A stretch of DNA of 36,371 bases from JBLNCE01 sp050260415 (GTDB lineage Bacteria; Bacillota; UBA4882; JAAYXC01), in assembly GCA_050260415.1 (NCBI GenBank), contig JBLNCE010000057.1, positions 1-36,371 of the forward strand, written 5' to 3'. Shown here piece after piece: positions 9,904 through 18,774 of this stretch. Position numbers and translations under genes: made by a program. Every line of letters begins with the position of its first letter. Positions within the stretch are counted from its first letter, which is position 1. The notes beneath the pieces are model-generated. The model searched no databases. It had not been told where the DNA came from and saw nothing but the letters and a program-made list of their open reading frames with translations.

Positions 9904-11364
9904 TTGCGGATTATCTTTTTCGATCTCGACACGCTCAGGCCCGATCATCTTGGCTGCTACGGCTATCACCGCAATACTTCGCCCAACCTCGACCTGATCG
10001 CGGCGGAAGCGATCCGTTTCGATGAATACTATTGCGCGGACGCGCCCTGTCTGCCTTCTCGCTCCGCTTTGATGAGCGGCCGGTTCGGTATTCATACCGG
10101 CGTGGTGGGACACGGCGGCACCGCGGCCGATCCGCGTCTGGAAGGCGCGCGCCGAGCTCTTAGCGATATCTATGCCAAGGAGAGTCTGCCCGCGCTTTTA
10201 CGTCAGGCCGGTCTGCGCACCGTCACGATCAGTCCGTTCGCCGAGCGGCATGCGGCCTGGCATTTTTATGCCGGATTTAATGAGGTTTTTAACACGGGCA
10301 AAGGCGGAAACGAGCTGGCCGAGGAGATCACTCCCACCGCTCTGGATTGGCTCGAAAGGCACGCGACCGAGGACAACTGGTTCCTGCATATCAATTTCTG
10401 GGATCCGCACACGCCTTACCGGACCCCCGCGCATTTCGGCAATCCGTTCGCGAACGAGCCGCTGTCGCCGTGGTTCACCTCCGCGACCCTGGCGGAACAT
10501 CGCCTGCAAGCCGGGCCGCACAAGCCGCGCGAGATCAGTATGTACGGCAACGCGACCGATCACAGATACCCTCGCCAACCGGGAGAGCTTGCGGATCTCG
10601 ACGATCTGCGGCGCCTGATCGACGGTTATGATTGCGGCATCCGTTATATGGACGGCCAGATCGGGCGAATCCTGGCTGCGCTGCAAGCAAAAGGAATCTA
10701 CGACGATCTGGCCGTGATCGTCAGCGCCGATCATGGCGAAAACTTTGGCGAACTGGGAATTTATGCCGAACACGCCACTGCCGATCGGGCTACCTGCCGT
10801 ATTCCGATGCTCTTGCGTTGGCCGGGCGGGTTGAGGGGGTGTGTGGACCGCGGTTTACATTATAACCTGGACCTTGGCCCAACACTCGCCGAACTATTGG
10901 GCCAAGCCAAGGCAAAGAGCTGGGATGGACGAAGTTATGCCGGCGCCGTTTTGCGCGGCGAAGATTGCGGTCGCGACTATCTGGTTTTGAGCCAATGCGC
11001 TCATGTCTGCCAGCGTAGCGTACGCTTCGGCCCCTGGCTCTACATGCGCACGTATCATGATGGATATCATCTCTTCCCGCAGGAGATGCTTTTTGACTTG
11101 CTTGCCGATCCGCAAGAGGCGAGAGACATCGCCGCGGAACAACGTTCCGTCTGTCATGAAGCCGCGCATTTGCTCCTCGAATGGCACGATGCCATGATGG
11201 ATTCCATGCCGTACGAAGTCGATCCGCTCTGGACGGTCATGAAGGAAGGCGGACCGCATCATGCCAAAGGCAGATTAGCGGAATACTGCGCATATCTGGA
11301 GCGCACCGAAAGGGGAAAAGCCGCTGAGCAGCTAAGACAGAGGCATCCAGGGGAGTTTAAGTAG
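9904..11364 (+). CDS. Cytosolic sulfatase (alkaline phosphatase superfamily)
   Basis: A 486-aa arylsulfatase-like hydrolase. DLDTLRPDHLGCYGY at the N-terminus holds metal ligands D7/D9. CLPSR (C49) is the Cys-type formylglycine signature (CxPxR), and VIVSADHGENFGELG supplies the C-terminal metal ligands. No signal peptide is present, so it acts inside the cell on imported sulfated sugars, or is a phosphonate/phosphate hydrolase relative. The Cys-type active site needs a maturase (anSME or FGE), and none is encoded here. The TTG start has only a weak GGGA site, and no better in-frame start is visible. It follows the permease pair but is far GC-richer, so its link to that operon may be recent. 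Confidence 0.88.
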   Translation: MRIIFFDLDTLRPDHLGCYGYHRNTSPNLDLIAAEAIRFDEYYCADAPCLPSRSALMSGRFGIHTGVVGHGGTAADPRLEGARRALSDIYAKESLPALLRQAGLRTVTISPFAERHAAWHFYAGFNEVFNTGKGGNELAEEITPTALDWLERHATEDNWFLHINFWDPHTPYRTPAHFGNPFANEPLSPWFTSATLAEHRLQAGPHKPREISMYGNATDHRYPRQPGELADLDDLRRLIDGYDCGIRYMDGQIGRILAALQAKGIYDDLAVIVSADHGENFGELGIYAEHATADRATCRIPMLLRWPGGLRGCVDRGLHYNLDLGPTLAELLGQAKAKSWDGRSYAGAVLRGEDCGRDYLVLSQCAHVCQRSVRFGPWLYMRTYHDGYHLFPQEMLFDLLADPQEARDIAAEQRSVCHEAAHLLLEWHDAMMDSMPYEVDPLWTVMKEGGPHHAKGRLAEYCAYLERTERGKAAEQLRQRHPGEFK

Positions 11365-11405
11365 CTCCCCCTAAAAATATAATCAGATAACTCTATCGTA
11401 TCTTT

Positions 11406-12719
11406 TTAGAACCCGTTGTTCTTGATTACTTCGCGATACCAATGAGCACTCTTCTTCCAGGTCCGGGCCATGGTCCGCCGGTTCACCCGGATGAGCCCCA
11501 TGCGGTGGCGGTAACCGCCGCGCCATTCAAAGTCGTCCAGCAGGGTCCAGACGTAGTAGCCCCGGATGTCGACCCCTTCCCGGAGGGCGCGGTGGACCTC
11601 ATGCAGATGGTTTTGCAGATAGGCGATGCGGTCGTCATCCTCCACCCGATCGTCGGCCGGCTCCTCGTTATCGTTTCCATAGCCATTTTCCGCGACATAG
11701 ATCGCGGGGTGGCCGTAATCCCGATCGAGCCTGGTCAGCAGGTCATATAACCCGCGAGGATAGGGTTCCCAGCGCATCTCCAGGCCGAACGGCGCGGCTT
11801 CACGCGCTTCCTTAACCAGGCAGCGGTTATAGTAGTTAAGGGCAAGAAAATCGGAAGGGTTCGCGGCGATGAGATCGAGATCGCCGGGCGCGATCGCGGG
11901 GGCGCGGAATTTGGTTTCATAAAGCCGGAGAGTCTCTTCCGGGTATTTTCCTTTGCATATTGGCCCCAGGTACCAGCGGTTATGGATGCCGTCCGCCATT
12001 GCCGCCGCCGCCGTATCGGCGGGTGAAGTCGAGGCCGGGTACATCGGGGACAGGTTCAGCGTGATACCGATCCGCCCATCCTCCGGGCCCAGTTGGCGAA
12101 AGGCCTGCACGGCCCGGGCGTGGGAAAGAAGCAGGTGATGCGAGACCTGTACCGCCAAGGAATGATCCATGAAGCCCGGGGCATGGGTTCCGACCGCGTA
12201 GCCAAGATTGGCCACTACCCGGGGCTCGTTGTGGGTGAACCACTGTTTGACCCGGTCGCCCAGGCGCCGGTACATATGGGCGGCATAATCGGTGTAATAG
12301 CCAATCACGTCCCGGTTTGTCCAACCGCCGATCTCCTGTAGTTTCTGCGGCAGATCCCAGTGATACAGGTTGGCGGTTGGCTCGATCCCGTTGGCCAGCA
12401 ATTCATCCACGAGCGACTGGTAGAAAGCCTCGCCCTTTGGGTTGCTCGCCCCCGACCCGGTGGGGAAAATTCTGGGCCAGGCAATTGAGAAACGGTATCC
12501 TTTCAAGCCCAGCTCTTTCATGAGGCGGATGTCTTCCCGAAAGCGATGGTAATGGTCGCAGGCCCGATCGGCGTGATCCCGCCCAGCCATATGGGGGCTA
12601 TGCAAGAAGACATCCCAGATGGAGACTCCCCGGTCGTCCTCATTGACGGCGCCCTCGATCTGGTAAGCCGAAGTCGCTGCGCCCCAGATGAAATTCTGTG
12701 GAAAGATCGCTTTATGCAT
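11406..12719 (-). CDS. GH1 family beta-glycosidase
   Basis: A cytosolic (beta/alpha)8 glycosidase of 437 aa, near the family norm of 440-480. The family signature FIWGAATSAYQIEGA is at the N-terminus, acid/base E165 lies in THNEP and nucleophile E344 in YVAENG. It hydrolyses beta-glucosides, or possibly beta-mannosides or galactosides. It is the last gene of a minus-strand operon GH5-ROK-SIS-GH1, beginning eight bases after the SIS gene stop with no clear ribosome site of its own, so translational coupling is likely. It would release monosaccharides from imported disaccharides. Phospho-beta-glucosidase activity is less likely because the transporters here are ABC rather than PTS type. Confidence 0.93.
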   Translation of the reverse strand: MHKAIFPQNFIWGAATSAYQIEGAVNEDDRGVSIWDVFLHSPHMAGRDHADRACDHYHRFREDIRLMKELGLKGYRFSIAWPRIFPTGSGASNPKGEAFYQSLVDELLANGIEPTANLYHWDLPQKLQEIGGWTNRDVIGYYTDYAAHMYRRLGDRVKQWFTHNEPRVVANLGYAVGTHAPGFMDHSLAVQVSHHLLLSHARAVQAFRQLGPEDGRIGITLNLSPMYPASTSPADTAAAAMADGIHNRWYLGPICKGKYPEETLRLYETKFRAPAIAPGDLDLIAANPSDFLALNYYNRCLVKEAREAAPFGLEMRWEPYPRGLYDLLTRLDRDYGHPAIYVAENGYGNDNEEPADDRVEDDDRIAYLQNHLHEVHRALREGVDIRGYYVWTLLDDFEWRGGYRHRMGLIRVNRRTMARTWKKSAHWYREVIKNNGF

Positions 12720-12727
12720 GACGTTGG

Positions 12728-13300
12728 CTAATTAAAGTTATGCTTGACGGTATAAACAATGATATGCAATATAATGAGATGTATATCTTCCACCTGCTCA
12801 ATAATATTGGTCCCGACATTGAGATTGATATCGGAAAGAGCTTTCAATCTGCCGCCGTCGAATCCGGTCAGACCGATCACGAAGGCGTTCTTGGCCCGGG
12901 CATACTGGACCGCCTTGATGATATTGGGGGAGTTGCCGCTGGCGGAGATGGCGATGAGCATGTCGCCCGGTTCCATCAAGTTCTTGAGCTGCTGCACGAA
13001 CGTGTTCTCATACCCCTCGTCGTTGCCATAAGCGGTAATGGCGCAAATGTTATCACTGAGGGAAATGATCTTGAACTTGCTTTCCTCATCTTTGATGGCA
13101 TTTTTGCCGAAATCGCAGGCGAAATGATTGGCGGTGGCGGCGCTGCCGCCGTTGCCGATCAGAAAGACCCGTTTCTTTTGCCGGTGGATTTCCCGCAGCG
13201 CCGCGATGACGCGGTCCATTTCCTCCGGGTGCAACGTGTCGAGGACCACGCGCAGTCCCCGTAAATACTGGTCGATTGTCGGCGTCATTGTCGTAAGCAA
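12728..13300 (-). CDS. SIS-domain phosphosugar isomerase (GmhA-like)
   Basis: 190 aa forming a single SIS domain. FLIGNGGSAATANHFACDF is the phosphosugar-binding loop, and ISASGNSPNIIKAVQYA holds the second Ser/Asn phosphate-binding segment, both as in sedoheptulose-7-phosphate isomerase. I take TTG 13300, which has AAGGGGGA seven bases upstream; ATG 13288 is an alternative. The gene overlaps the end of the ROK kinase gene, which implies joint translation. A kinase followed by a phosphosugar isomerase suggests that the sugar phosphorylated by ROK is isomerised next. The exact sugar phosphate is not determined. Confidence 0.88.
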   Translation of the reverse strand: MLTTMTPTIDQYLRGLRVVLDTLHPEEMDRVIAALREIHRQKKRVFLIGNGGSAATANHFACDFGKNAIKDEESKFKIISLSDNICAITAYGNDEGYENTFVQQLKNLMEPGDMLIAISASGNSPNIIKAVQYARAKNAFVIGLTGFDGGRLKALSDINLNVGTNIIEQVEDIHLIILHIIVYTVKHNFN

Positions 13301-14238
13301 TGGTTTTTCCCCCTTAAGCCCGTCCAGGCGATGGCGGCGGCGCCAATCAGGGCGGCGTTATATGAGAGCGCGGTCGTTTCGACCGCCAGGGATTGGTTGG
13401 CTTGTGCAAAAAGCATCCGCCGCATGGTGGCGGTCAATTCATCCCTAAAGAGATCGAACGCCATGACCACGCCGCCGCCCAGGATCACCTTCGCCGGGTT
13501 GAGCAGGTTCACGGCATAAGAGATGGCTTGCCCCAGGAAGCGGCCGGCCTCGGCGTAGATCGACCTGGCCGCGTCATCGCCCGACCTGGCGGCCTCGGCA
13601 ATGGACGCGGCGGTTGCCGCCGCGGGATCGGACAAATGCCGCCGTCCGGCGTAGCGGCGGGCGATCGACGCGCCGGAGGCGTAGGCCTCGAGGCAGCCCT
13701 GTTTGCCGCACCGGCACCATTCGCCCCCCTCCACGACGGTGAGATGCCCTATCTCACCGGCGTTACGGTAAGCGCCCTCATAGATCTCGCCGCGCAGGAC
13801 CAACCCGCCGCCGATGCCGTTACTGATCGTGATCCAGAGGAAATCGTCCACCTCCCGGCAGGCGCCGTATAACTTTTCCCCAATCGCGCAGGCGTTGACG
13901 TCGTTAGCGATGAAAACCGGGATCTTCAGCTCCTCTTCCAGCAGGGCCGCGATCCTGAGATCCTCGATCTCCGTGAAGTTGGCATGAACCCAGATACCGT
14001 TCCGGGGATCCGCCAACCCGGGGATGGCCACCCCGGCGCAGCGGGGCTGAAGGTTTGGGCATGAGCCCCGCAAATCGCGCCAGAGTTCTTGGATGGCGCG
14101 GAGAATCCCGTCCGCGGTGATGGAGGGCGGAAACGGCCGTTTGACCTTGGCCAGGATTTCTCCGGTCTCGTTCACCAAGCCAAGCATCAATTTCGAGCCG
14201 CCGATGTCGATGGCCAAGACCGGACCATGATCAGTCAA
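13285..14238 (-). CDS. ROK family sugar kinase
   Basis: The start is TTG 14238, with GGGAGGA eight bases upstream, giving about 317 aa, the usual ROK kinase length. The longer frame from 14406 has no such support. VLAIDIGGSKLMLGLV is the N-terminal ATP-binding motif, and GHLTVVEGG followed by CRCGKQGCLE is the ROK zinc motif (His plus three Cys). There is no N-terminal winged helix, so it is an enzyme rather than a repressor. It likely phosphorylates glucose, mannose or fructose released by the GH1/GH5 enzymes of the same operon. Confidence 0.92.
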   Translation of the reverse strand: MTDHGPVLAIDIGGSKLMLGLVNETGEILAKVKRPFPPSITADGILRAIQELWRDLRGSCPNLQPRCAGVAIPGLADPRNGIWVHANFTEIEDLRIAALLEEELKIPVFIANDVNACAIGEKLYGACREVDDFLWITISNGIGGGLVLRGEIYEGAYRNAGEIGHLTVVEGGEWCRCGKQGCLEAYASGASIARRYAGRRHLSDPAAATAASIAEAARSGDDAARSIYAEAGRFLGQAISYAVNLLNPAKVILGGGVVMAFDLFRDELTATMRRMLFAQANQSLAVETTALSYNAALIGAAAIAWTGLRGKNHCLRQ

Positions 14239-14332
14239 GTAGCTTTTCCTCCCGCGCATAACGGTCCTGGGAACAATTCCGGGCCGGGCGAGGCATGCCG
14301 CGCCCCTGCAAGAGACTACAAGCGGGGGGCTC

Positions 14333-15790
14333 CTATACCGGCCGGCCCATGTGCTTCCTGACCACTTCCACCAGCCCGTCATAGGGCCGGCAGTTCTTGA
14401 AGGCAAAGGACTGCAAGATGCGGTCGATCTCCGTCTCCGTCATACCCTTGAATTTGCCGGCGTAAAGCGGTTGGAGCATCGAGCCGGCGTACCCGTCCAA
14501 GAGCAGGCGCTTCAAGTAATACTCATTGGCTTTTGGATTTACGTCCGTATAACCGGCGGTCTTCGCCACCAGCCGGCCCAGGCCGCGCACGACGCCGAGC
14601 GGCCGGGTGGGAGGCAGCCAACATGCGCCGGAATCGGTATGCAGAAAAATCTTCGCCTTGAGCACGGGGGCAATCAGCTTCAGATACTCGGATTCAGGAT
14701 CCAGGCGCACCCAGGACATGACGCCGACGTCCTTATACGTCCAGGTGGTCCAGTGCACGCCGTGTTCCTCGAAGACATCGATCTGGTCGTCCAAGGCGCG
14801 CAGGCGGCATGGACGCTGCCGGGAAAGCCCGTTGGCGGAGGCGCCGAACTCGCCCACGTATAGCGGGACATTATGCTTTACGGCGAATTGGGTTCCCGGG
14901 TGTTCTTGAAACTTGGCGCGCTGTCGCCGGCGATCCCACCATTCGCCGTTGATTGTGCCGGGGTACCTGCCGTGGCCGACGCCGGCCGGATTATAATTAT
15001 GGCTGCTGTAAACAAGATTGGGGGCGAAGGGCGCTTCCAATCCCTCGAAGAGGGTGGCGAAATTATCGCCTTCCAGGAAGATGATGTGCGCGGGGTCGAG
15101 CGCGCGGATCGCGGTTACCACCCGGCGGTAGATCCGGTTCATCTTGTCCCAGTCGCGGGCGGTCTCGTAGACGTAACGGCCGCCGTGAGCATTGCAGACC
15201 GGTTCGTTCATTATGTTGTAGCCGGCGATCGCGGCATTGTCTTTGAAGCGGCGGGCAAATTCCTCCCAGAGGGCGACGAAACGATCCTGAAAATGGGGGT
15301 GTTCCCAGAAGAGCGCCTGGCAATGCGCGTTGTCGCAGTGCCAGTCGGTGCTCTGCCATCCCTGGGCCGCGTGCAAGTCCAGGATCACATAGAGCCCCAG
15401 TCCGGCGCACCAGTCGACCACCCTCTGCAAACGCGCGAAGCCGGTTTCCAAGTACATGAACGGCTGGGCATCAGCTTCGAAATGACGGTAGTTCAAAGGC
15501 AGACGGACGGCCGTGGCGCCGCAACCCTTGATGAAACGAAGATCATCTTCGGCCAGGAAGTAGTCCAACATCCGGTCAAAGAAGAAACTTGCTTTTGCGG
15601 GACCGAGTTCCCGGGCCATCGCCGCGCGCAGGGTATATTCGGCGCCGGGGTAACCATTGATGAAGTTCTCCATGTTCATCCAGCCGCCAATACAAACGCC
15701 GCGCAAGCGGACTGGTTGATTGTCGGCATCGACGATCCGCCCGCCGTTCACCTTGAGCATGGATAAAGCTCCGTTCATCGCGATAATCAT
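14333..15790 (-). CDS. GH5-like intracellular glycoside hydrolase
   Basis: ATG 15790 is preceded by GGGGAGGGGG, giving 485 aa. The (beta/alpha)8 clan GH-A fold is marked by LRGVCIGGWMNMENF, acid/base E196 in YNIMNEPV, SSHNYNP, and nucleophile E314 in LYVGEFGA. There is no signal peptide, so it works on imported oligosaccharides, unlike secreted cellulases or mannanases. GH5 covers endoglucanase, mannanase, beta-mannosidase and others, and I cannot assign a subfamily. First gene of the minus-strand catabolic operon, divergent from the binding-protein operon, with a 318-bp shared control region. Confidence 0.88.
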   Translation of the reverse strand: MIIAMNGALSMLKVNGGRIVDADNQPVRLRGVCIGGWMNMENFINGYPGAEYTLRAAMARELGPAKASFFFDRMLDYFLAEDDLRFIKGCGATAVRLPLNYRHFEADAQPFMYLETGFARLQRVVDWCAGLGLYVILDLHAAQGWQSTDWHCDNAHCQALFWEHPHFQDRFVALWEEFARRFKDNAAIAGYNIMNEPVCNAHGGRYVYETARDWDKMNRIYRRVVTAIRALDPAHIIFLEGDNFATLFEGLEAPFAPNLVYSSHNYNPAGVGHGRYPGTINGEWWDRRRQRAKFQEHPGTQFAVKHNVPLYVGEFGASANGLSRQRPCRLRALDDQIDVFEEHGVHWTTWTYKDVGVMSWVRLDPESEYLKLIAPVLKAKIFLHTDSGACWLPPTRPLGVVRGLGRLVAKTAGYTDVNPKANEYYLKRLLLDGYAGSMLQPLYAGKFKGMTETEIDRILQSFAFKNCRPYDGLVEVVRKHMGRPV

Positions 15791-16108
15791 CGCCCCCTCC
15801 CCTGGTTCAATTATATAAAGATAGGAAAATGGAAATAAACCGCTCGATCTCGCACCCGACCCGTGATTTTTGTGATACCGCGCGAAGGATACCGTCCGCG
15901 GGCGGACTTGGGCCCAGCGCCTTGCCAGCACGACAAAATAAACAAGCCGAAGTCAAATAATGACGGTTTATCGGGGGACGGATTGGCTTTATACTCTAAT
16001 CAATGCGGAGTTGAGCTGGTTTTTTATGGCATGACCCGCGCGGCTCCGTGTTTACGTGGAATTCGGGGAAACCCCGGAGTAATCAGTGGATAGAGGAGGA
16101 AACGGTTG
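15791..16108. promoter_or_regulatory. Divergent control region between GH5 and binding-protein operons
   Basis: There is no gene here. A TATAAT on the minus strand (15810-15815) lies 20 bases before the GH5 start, with no convincing -35. A perfect palindrome GTCCGC-gg-GCGGAC (15894-15907) is followed by TTGG, and a similar GTCCG...CGGACTTGG occurs upstream of the AraC-type regulator (19738-19757). This is a possible operator shared by both operons. Confidence 0.4.
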
Positions 16109-17707
16109 ATGAGGGAATCGAGAAGGAAAACCAGTGTTATCGCAGCCCTGCTGGTACTGATCGTGTCCTCGTTGTCCATCGGCCTGGCGGCCGAGCGGCT
16201 GACGCTGCCCATCGTGAAAACCCCGCTGACCTTGACCTGGTTCAAGGATATGGGTTCCAAGGGCTTTGCCGCGGTGAACGATTTCAATCAGATGGCCTGC
16301 TTCAAAGAGATGCAGAGACTGACGGGCATCCAATTCGAGTTCCGGATTTCCGCCGTGGGACAGGCCAATCAGCAAATCAATCTCATCGTGGCATCCCGGA
16401 ACCTGCCCGATCTGATGGACTATACATGGACGAAATTCCCCGGCGGGGCGGCCAAGTTGGCCGCGGACGGGTTGATTATCGAACTGAACGACCTGATCGA
16501 TAAATACGCGCCGAATTTTCAGAAGCTCATGAGGCAGCATCCCGAATGGAGGAAAATGGTCGCCGATGACGCCGGCAAGATCTATTTCTTCCCGTTCGTC
16601 CGCAGTTCCGAACTTAACAAGCTCATGAACGGCTTCATGATCCGCAAGGACTGGCTCGATAAGTTGAAGTTGAAGGTTCCGACCAATATGAAAGAATGGT
16701 ACACCGTGCTCAAGGCCTTCAAGGAAAGGGACCCCAATGGCAACGGCAAGGCCGACGAGATCCCGTTCCTGAGCGAACAGACCAACAAGGGGTTCGGCGG
16801 TTTTACCCGGTTTATGTACGCCTTTGGTATCGCCCCCAACAACCGCGGCTTCATCCCCGTGAATGGCCGGGTCAAATACAGCTACATGGAGCCGGCGTAC
16901 CTTGATTATCTCAAGACCATGAACAAGTGGTACAAAGAAGGCTTGATCGATCCGGAATTCGCCCTGTGCGAACGGGCGCTCTTCAACGCCAAAGTGGCCA
17001 CGAACACGGTCGGCGCTATGCAGGGTGGCTGCGGTATGGGTTTCATGGGCCTATTCATCAAGACCATGCGGGATAAAGGTTACACAGACTTTTCCCTGGT
17101 GGGGACGCCTTTCCCCAAAGCCACCGACGGCAAGGTATACGGCTTCAAGACCAACGCGGTCACCGGCGACGGCACGGTCATCACCACCGCCAACAAACAC
17201 GTCAAGGAAACCGTGAAATGGCTCGATTATTGCTACTCCAAGGAAGGCAGCATGCTGATGAGCTACGGCCCCAAGGGCCAGGCTTACACGGTGTCGGGCG
17301 GAAAATCTCAGTTCAAGGAGTCGATCCTCAAGAGCAGCCTGGGGTTGGACAGCGCCATCATGGCATACGGATTGGCCCCCTCCACCGGCCCGTTCGTGGT
17401 GGACGATCTTTACTGGCGGACCTCCACCGCCGTCTTCCCGGAACAGGGTCAGGCGTTGGAGATATGGGCCAAGGCTTCCGATGCCTTGATCCTGCCCCCC
17501 GTCACGCCCACCCCGCAGGAGAGCGAGCGGTTCGCCGCCATCATGAACGCGATCATCACCTACCAGGAAGAGATGCATGACAAGTTCGTCATGGGCCAGG
17601 AACCGCTGGAAAACTTCCCGCGGTACATCGAGAATCTCAAGAAGATGGGTATCGAGGAAGCGATCAAGATCCAACAGGCGGCGCTCGACCGCTACCTGAA
17701 ACGGTAA
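16109..17707 (+). CDS. Extracellular sugar-binding protein (LplA type)
   Basis: The start is ATG 16109, eight bases after GAGGAGGA; a TTG one codon earlier is possible. An N-terminal hydrophobic signal (residues about 9-28) is followed by a family 1-type solute-binding fold, 532 aa, with the Ca-loop-like DPNGNGKADEIPF typical of this group. Unusually for a Gram-positive type importer there is no lipobox Cys at the signal end (SIGLAAERL), so how it is held at the membrane is unclear. It delivers oligosaccharides to the two permeases downstream. A strong hairpin after the stop probably raises its mRNA level over that of the permeases. Confidence 0.93.
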   Translation: MRESRRKTSVIAALLVLIVSSLSIGLAAERLTLPIVKTPLTLTWFKDMGSKGFAAVNDFNQMACFKEMQRLTGIQFEFRISAVGQANQQINLIVASRNLPDLMDYTWTKFPGGAAKLAADGLIIELNDLIDKYAPNFQKLMRQHPEWRKMVADDAGKIYFFPFVRSSELNKLMNGFMIRKDWLDKLKLKVPTNMKEWYTVLKAFKERDPNGNGKADEIPFLSEQTNKGFGGFTRFMYAFGIAPNNRGFIPVNGRVKYSYMEPAYLDYLKTMNKWYKEGLIDPEFALCERALFNAKVATNTVGAMQGGCGMGFMGLFIKTMRDKGYTDFSLVGTPFPKATDGKVYGFKTNAVTGDGTVITTANKHVKETVKWLDYCYSKEGSMLMSYGPKGQAYTVSGGKSQFKESILKSSLGLDSAIMAYGLAPSTGPFVVDDLYWRTSTAVFPEQGQALEIWAKASDALILPPVTPTPQESERFAAIMNAIITYQEEMHDKFVMGQEPLENFPRYIENLKKMGIEEAIKIQQAALDRYLKR

Positions 17708-17733
17708 GGAAGAATCACCACGCTTCGCGTATG

Positions 17734-17765
17734 CCGGCTCCTCCGCCAACCGGCGGAGGAGCCGG
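17734..17765 (+). other. Intercistronic 14-bp hairpin
   Basis: CCGGCTCCTCCGCC (17734-17747) pairs perfectly with GGCGGAGGAGCCGG (17752-17765) around an AACC loop. There is no T-tract, so it should act mainly as an mRNA-stabilising or partial attenuation element between the binding-protein and permease genes. Confidence 0.75.
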
Positions 17766-17804
17766 AGAATACCAATGTCATAAGTTTTCAGGGGGAAACT
17801 CTTC

Positions 17805-18761
17805 ATGGCGGGGACGGTAACGGAGATAACTTATCAGCAGACGGCCAGGGTCGGGAAGATGGACGTCATCCGCAAGGATTTCCGGCGGAACAAGTATATT
17901 TACCTGATGCTGCTGCCGGTCATGGCCTATTATCTGGTCTTCCATTATCAACCAATGTACGGCGTGCTCATGGCCTTTAAGAATTTCAGCCCCGGCCTCG
18001 GCATCTGGGGCAGCCCCTGGGTGGGGCTGCGGCATCTGCAGGATTTCGTGTCCGGTTTCTACTTCTGGCGGACCATCCGCAACACGATTCTGATCAATCT
18101 CTATGATATCGTGTTCGGCTTTCCCGCGCCCATCATCCTCGCTCTGCTCCTGAACGAGATCCGTAATGCCGTCTTCAAGCGTACCGCGCAGACCATCGTC
18201 TACCTCCCACACTTTATTTCGCTGGTGGTCGTCTGCGGGATGGTTACGGACTTTACCACCAAAGACGGGCTCTTCAACACCATCTTGAGGATGTTCGGCC
18301 AGGAACCGATCTCGTTCTTGCTCAAACCGGAATGGTTCAGGACGATCTTTGTGGGATCGAGCATCTGGCAGAACGTTGGCTGGAACTCCATCATCTACCT
18401 GGCGGCTCTGGCAGGCATCTCCCCAGAGCTCTACGAGGCGGCCAAGGTGGACGGGGCTAATCGCTTTCAGCAGCTTCGCCACATCACCCTGCCCGGTATC
18501 GCGCCCACGATCATCATCCTTTTCATTTTGCGTATCGGACATATGATGAACGTGGGCCTGCAAAAGGTTCTACTGCTATACAACCCCATTACCTATGAGA
18601 CAGCGGATGTCATCTCCACTTTTGTTTATCGCAAAGGCTTGCTGGAGGCCAACTACAGTTACAGCGCCGCCGTCGGGCTGTTTAACGCCGTAATCTCGTA
18701 CACCCTGCTCATAATCGCCAACAGGCTCAGCCGTAAACTGACGGAAACCAGTCTCTGGTAG
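17805..18761 (+). CDS. Sugar ABC transporter permease (LplB type)
   Basis: A 318-aa inner-membrane channel subunit with about six hydrophobic segments and the EAA loop ELYEAAKVDGANRFQQLRHI then TLPG. GGGGGAA lies eight bases before ATG. It pairs with the YtcP-type permease starting 13 bp after its stop and takes its ligand from the binding protein encoded just upstream. The ATPase is not encoded nearby; a shared MsmX-like ATPase is expected elsewhere. It is only distantly similar to the permease at 8041, so the two importers are not recent duplicates. Confidence 0.94.
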   Translation: MAGTVTEITYQQTARVGKMDVIRKDFRRNKYIYLMLLPVMAYYLVFHYQPMYGVLMAFKNFSPGLGIWGSPWVGLRHLQDFVSGFYFWRTIRNTILINLYDIVFGFPAPIILALLLNEIRNAVFKRTAQTIVYLPHFISLVVVCGMVTDFTTKDGLFNTILRMFGQEPISFLLKPEWFRTIFVGSSIWQNVGWNSIIYLAALAGISPELYEAAKVDGANRFQQLRHITLPGIAPTIIILFILRIGHMMNVGLQKVLLLYNPITYETADVISTFVYRKGLLEANYSYSAAVGLFNAVISYTLLIIANRLSRKLTETSLW

Positions 18762-18774
18762 AAGGTGGCCGCAG

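Noticed and set aside
11350..11370. Hairpin GGGGAG/CTCCCC at the sulfatase stop as a terminator
   Set aside because: The stem is only about six bp, the loop includes the stop codon and no T-tract follows on either strand.
12740..13264. Long open frame on the plus strand opposite the SIS isomerase
   Set aside because: It is the antisense of a well-supported gene in GC-rich DNA, with no ribosome site or known domain.
14239..14406. Extended ROK kinase start at 14406
   Set aside because: The extra 56 residues are not ROK-like and overlap the GH5 gene end; TTG 14238 has a strong ribosome site.
14873..15766. 297-codon plus-strand frame opposite GH5
   Set aside because: The minus strand holds clear GH5 catalytic motifs; the plus frame has no recognisable motif.
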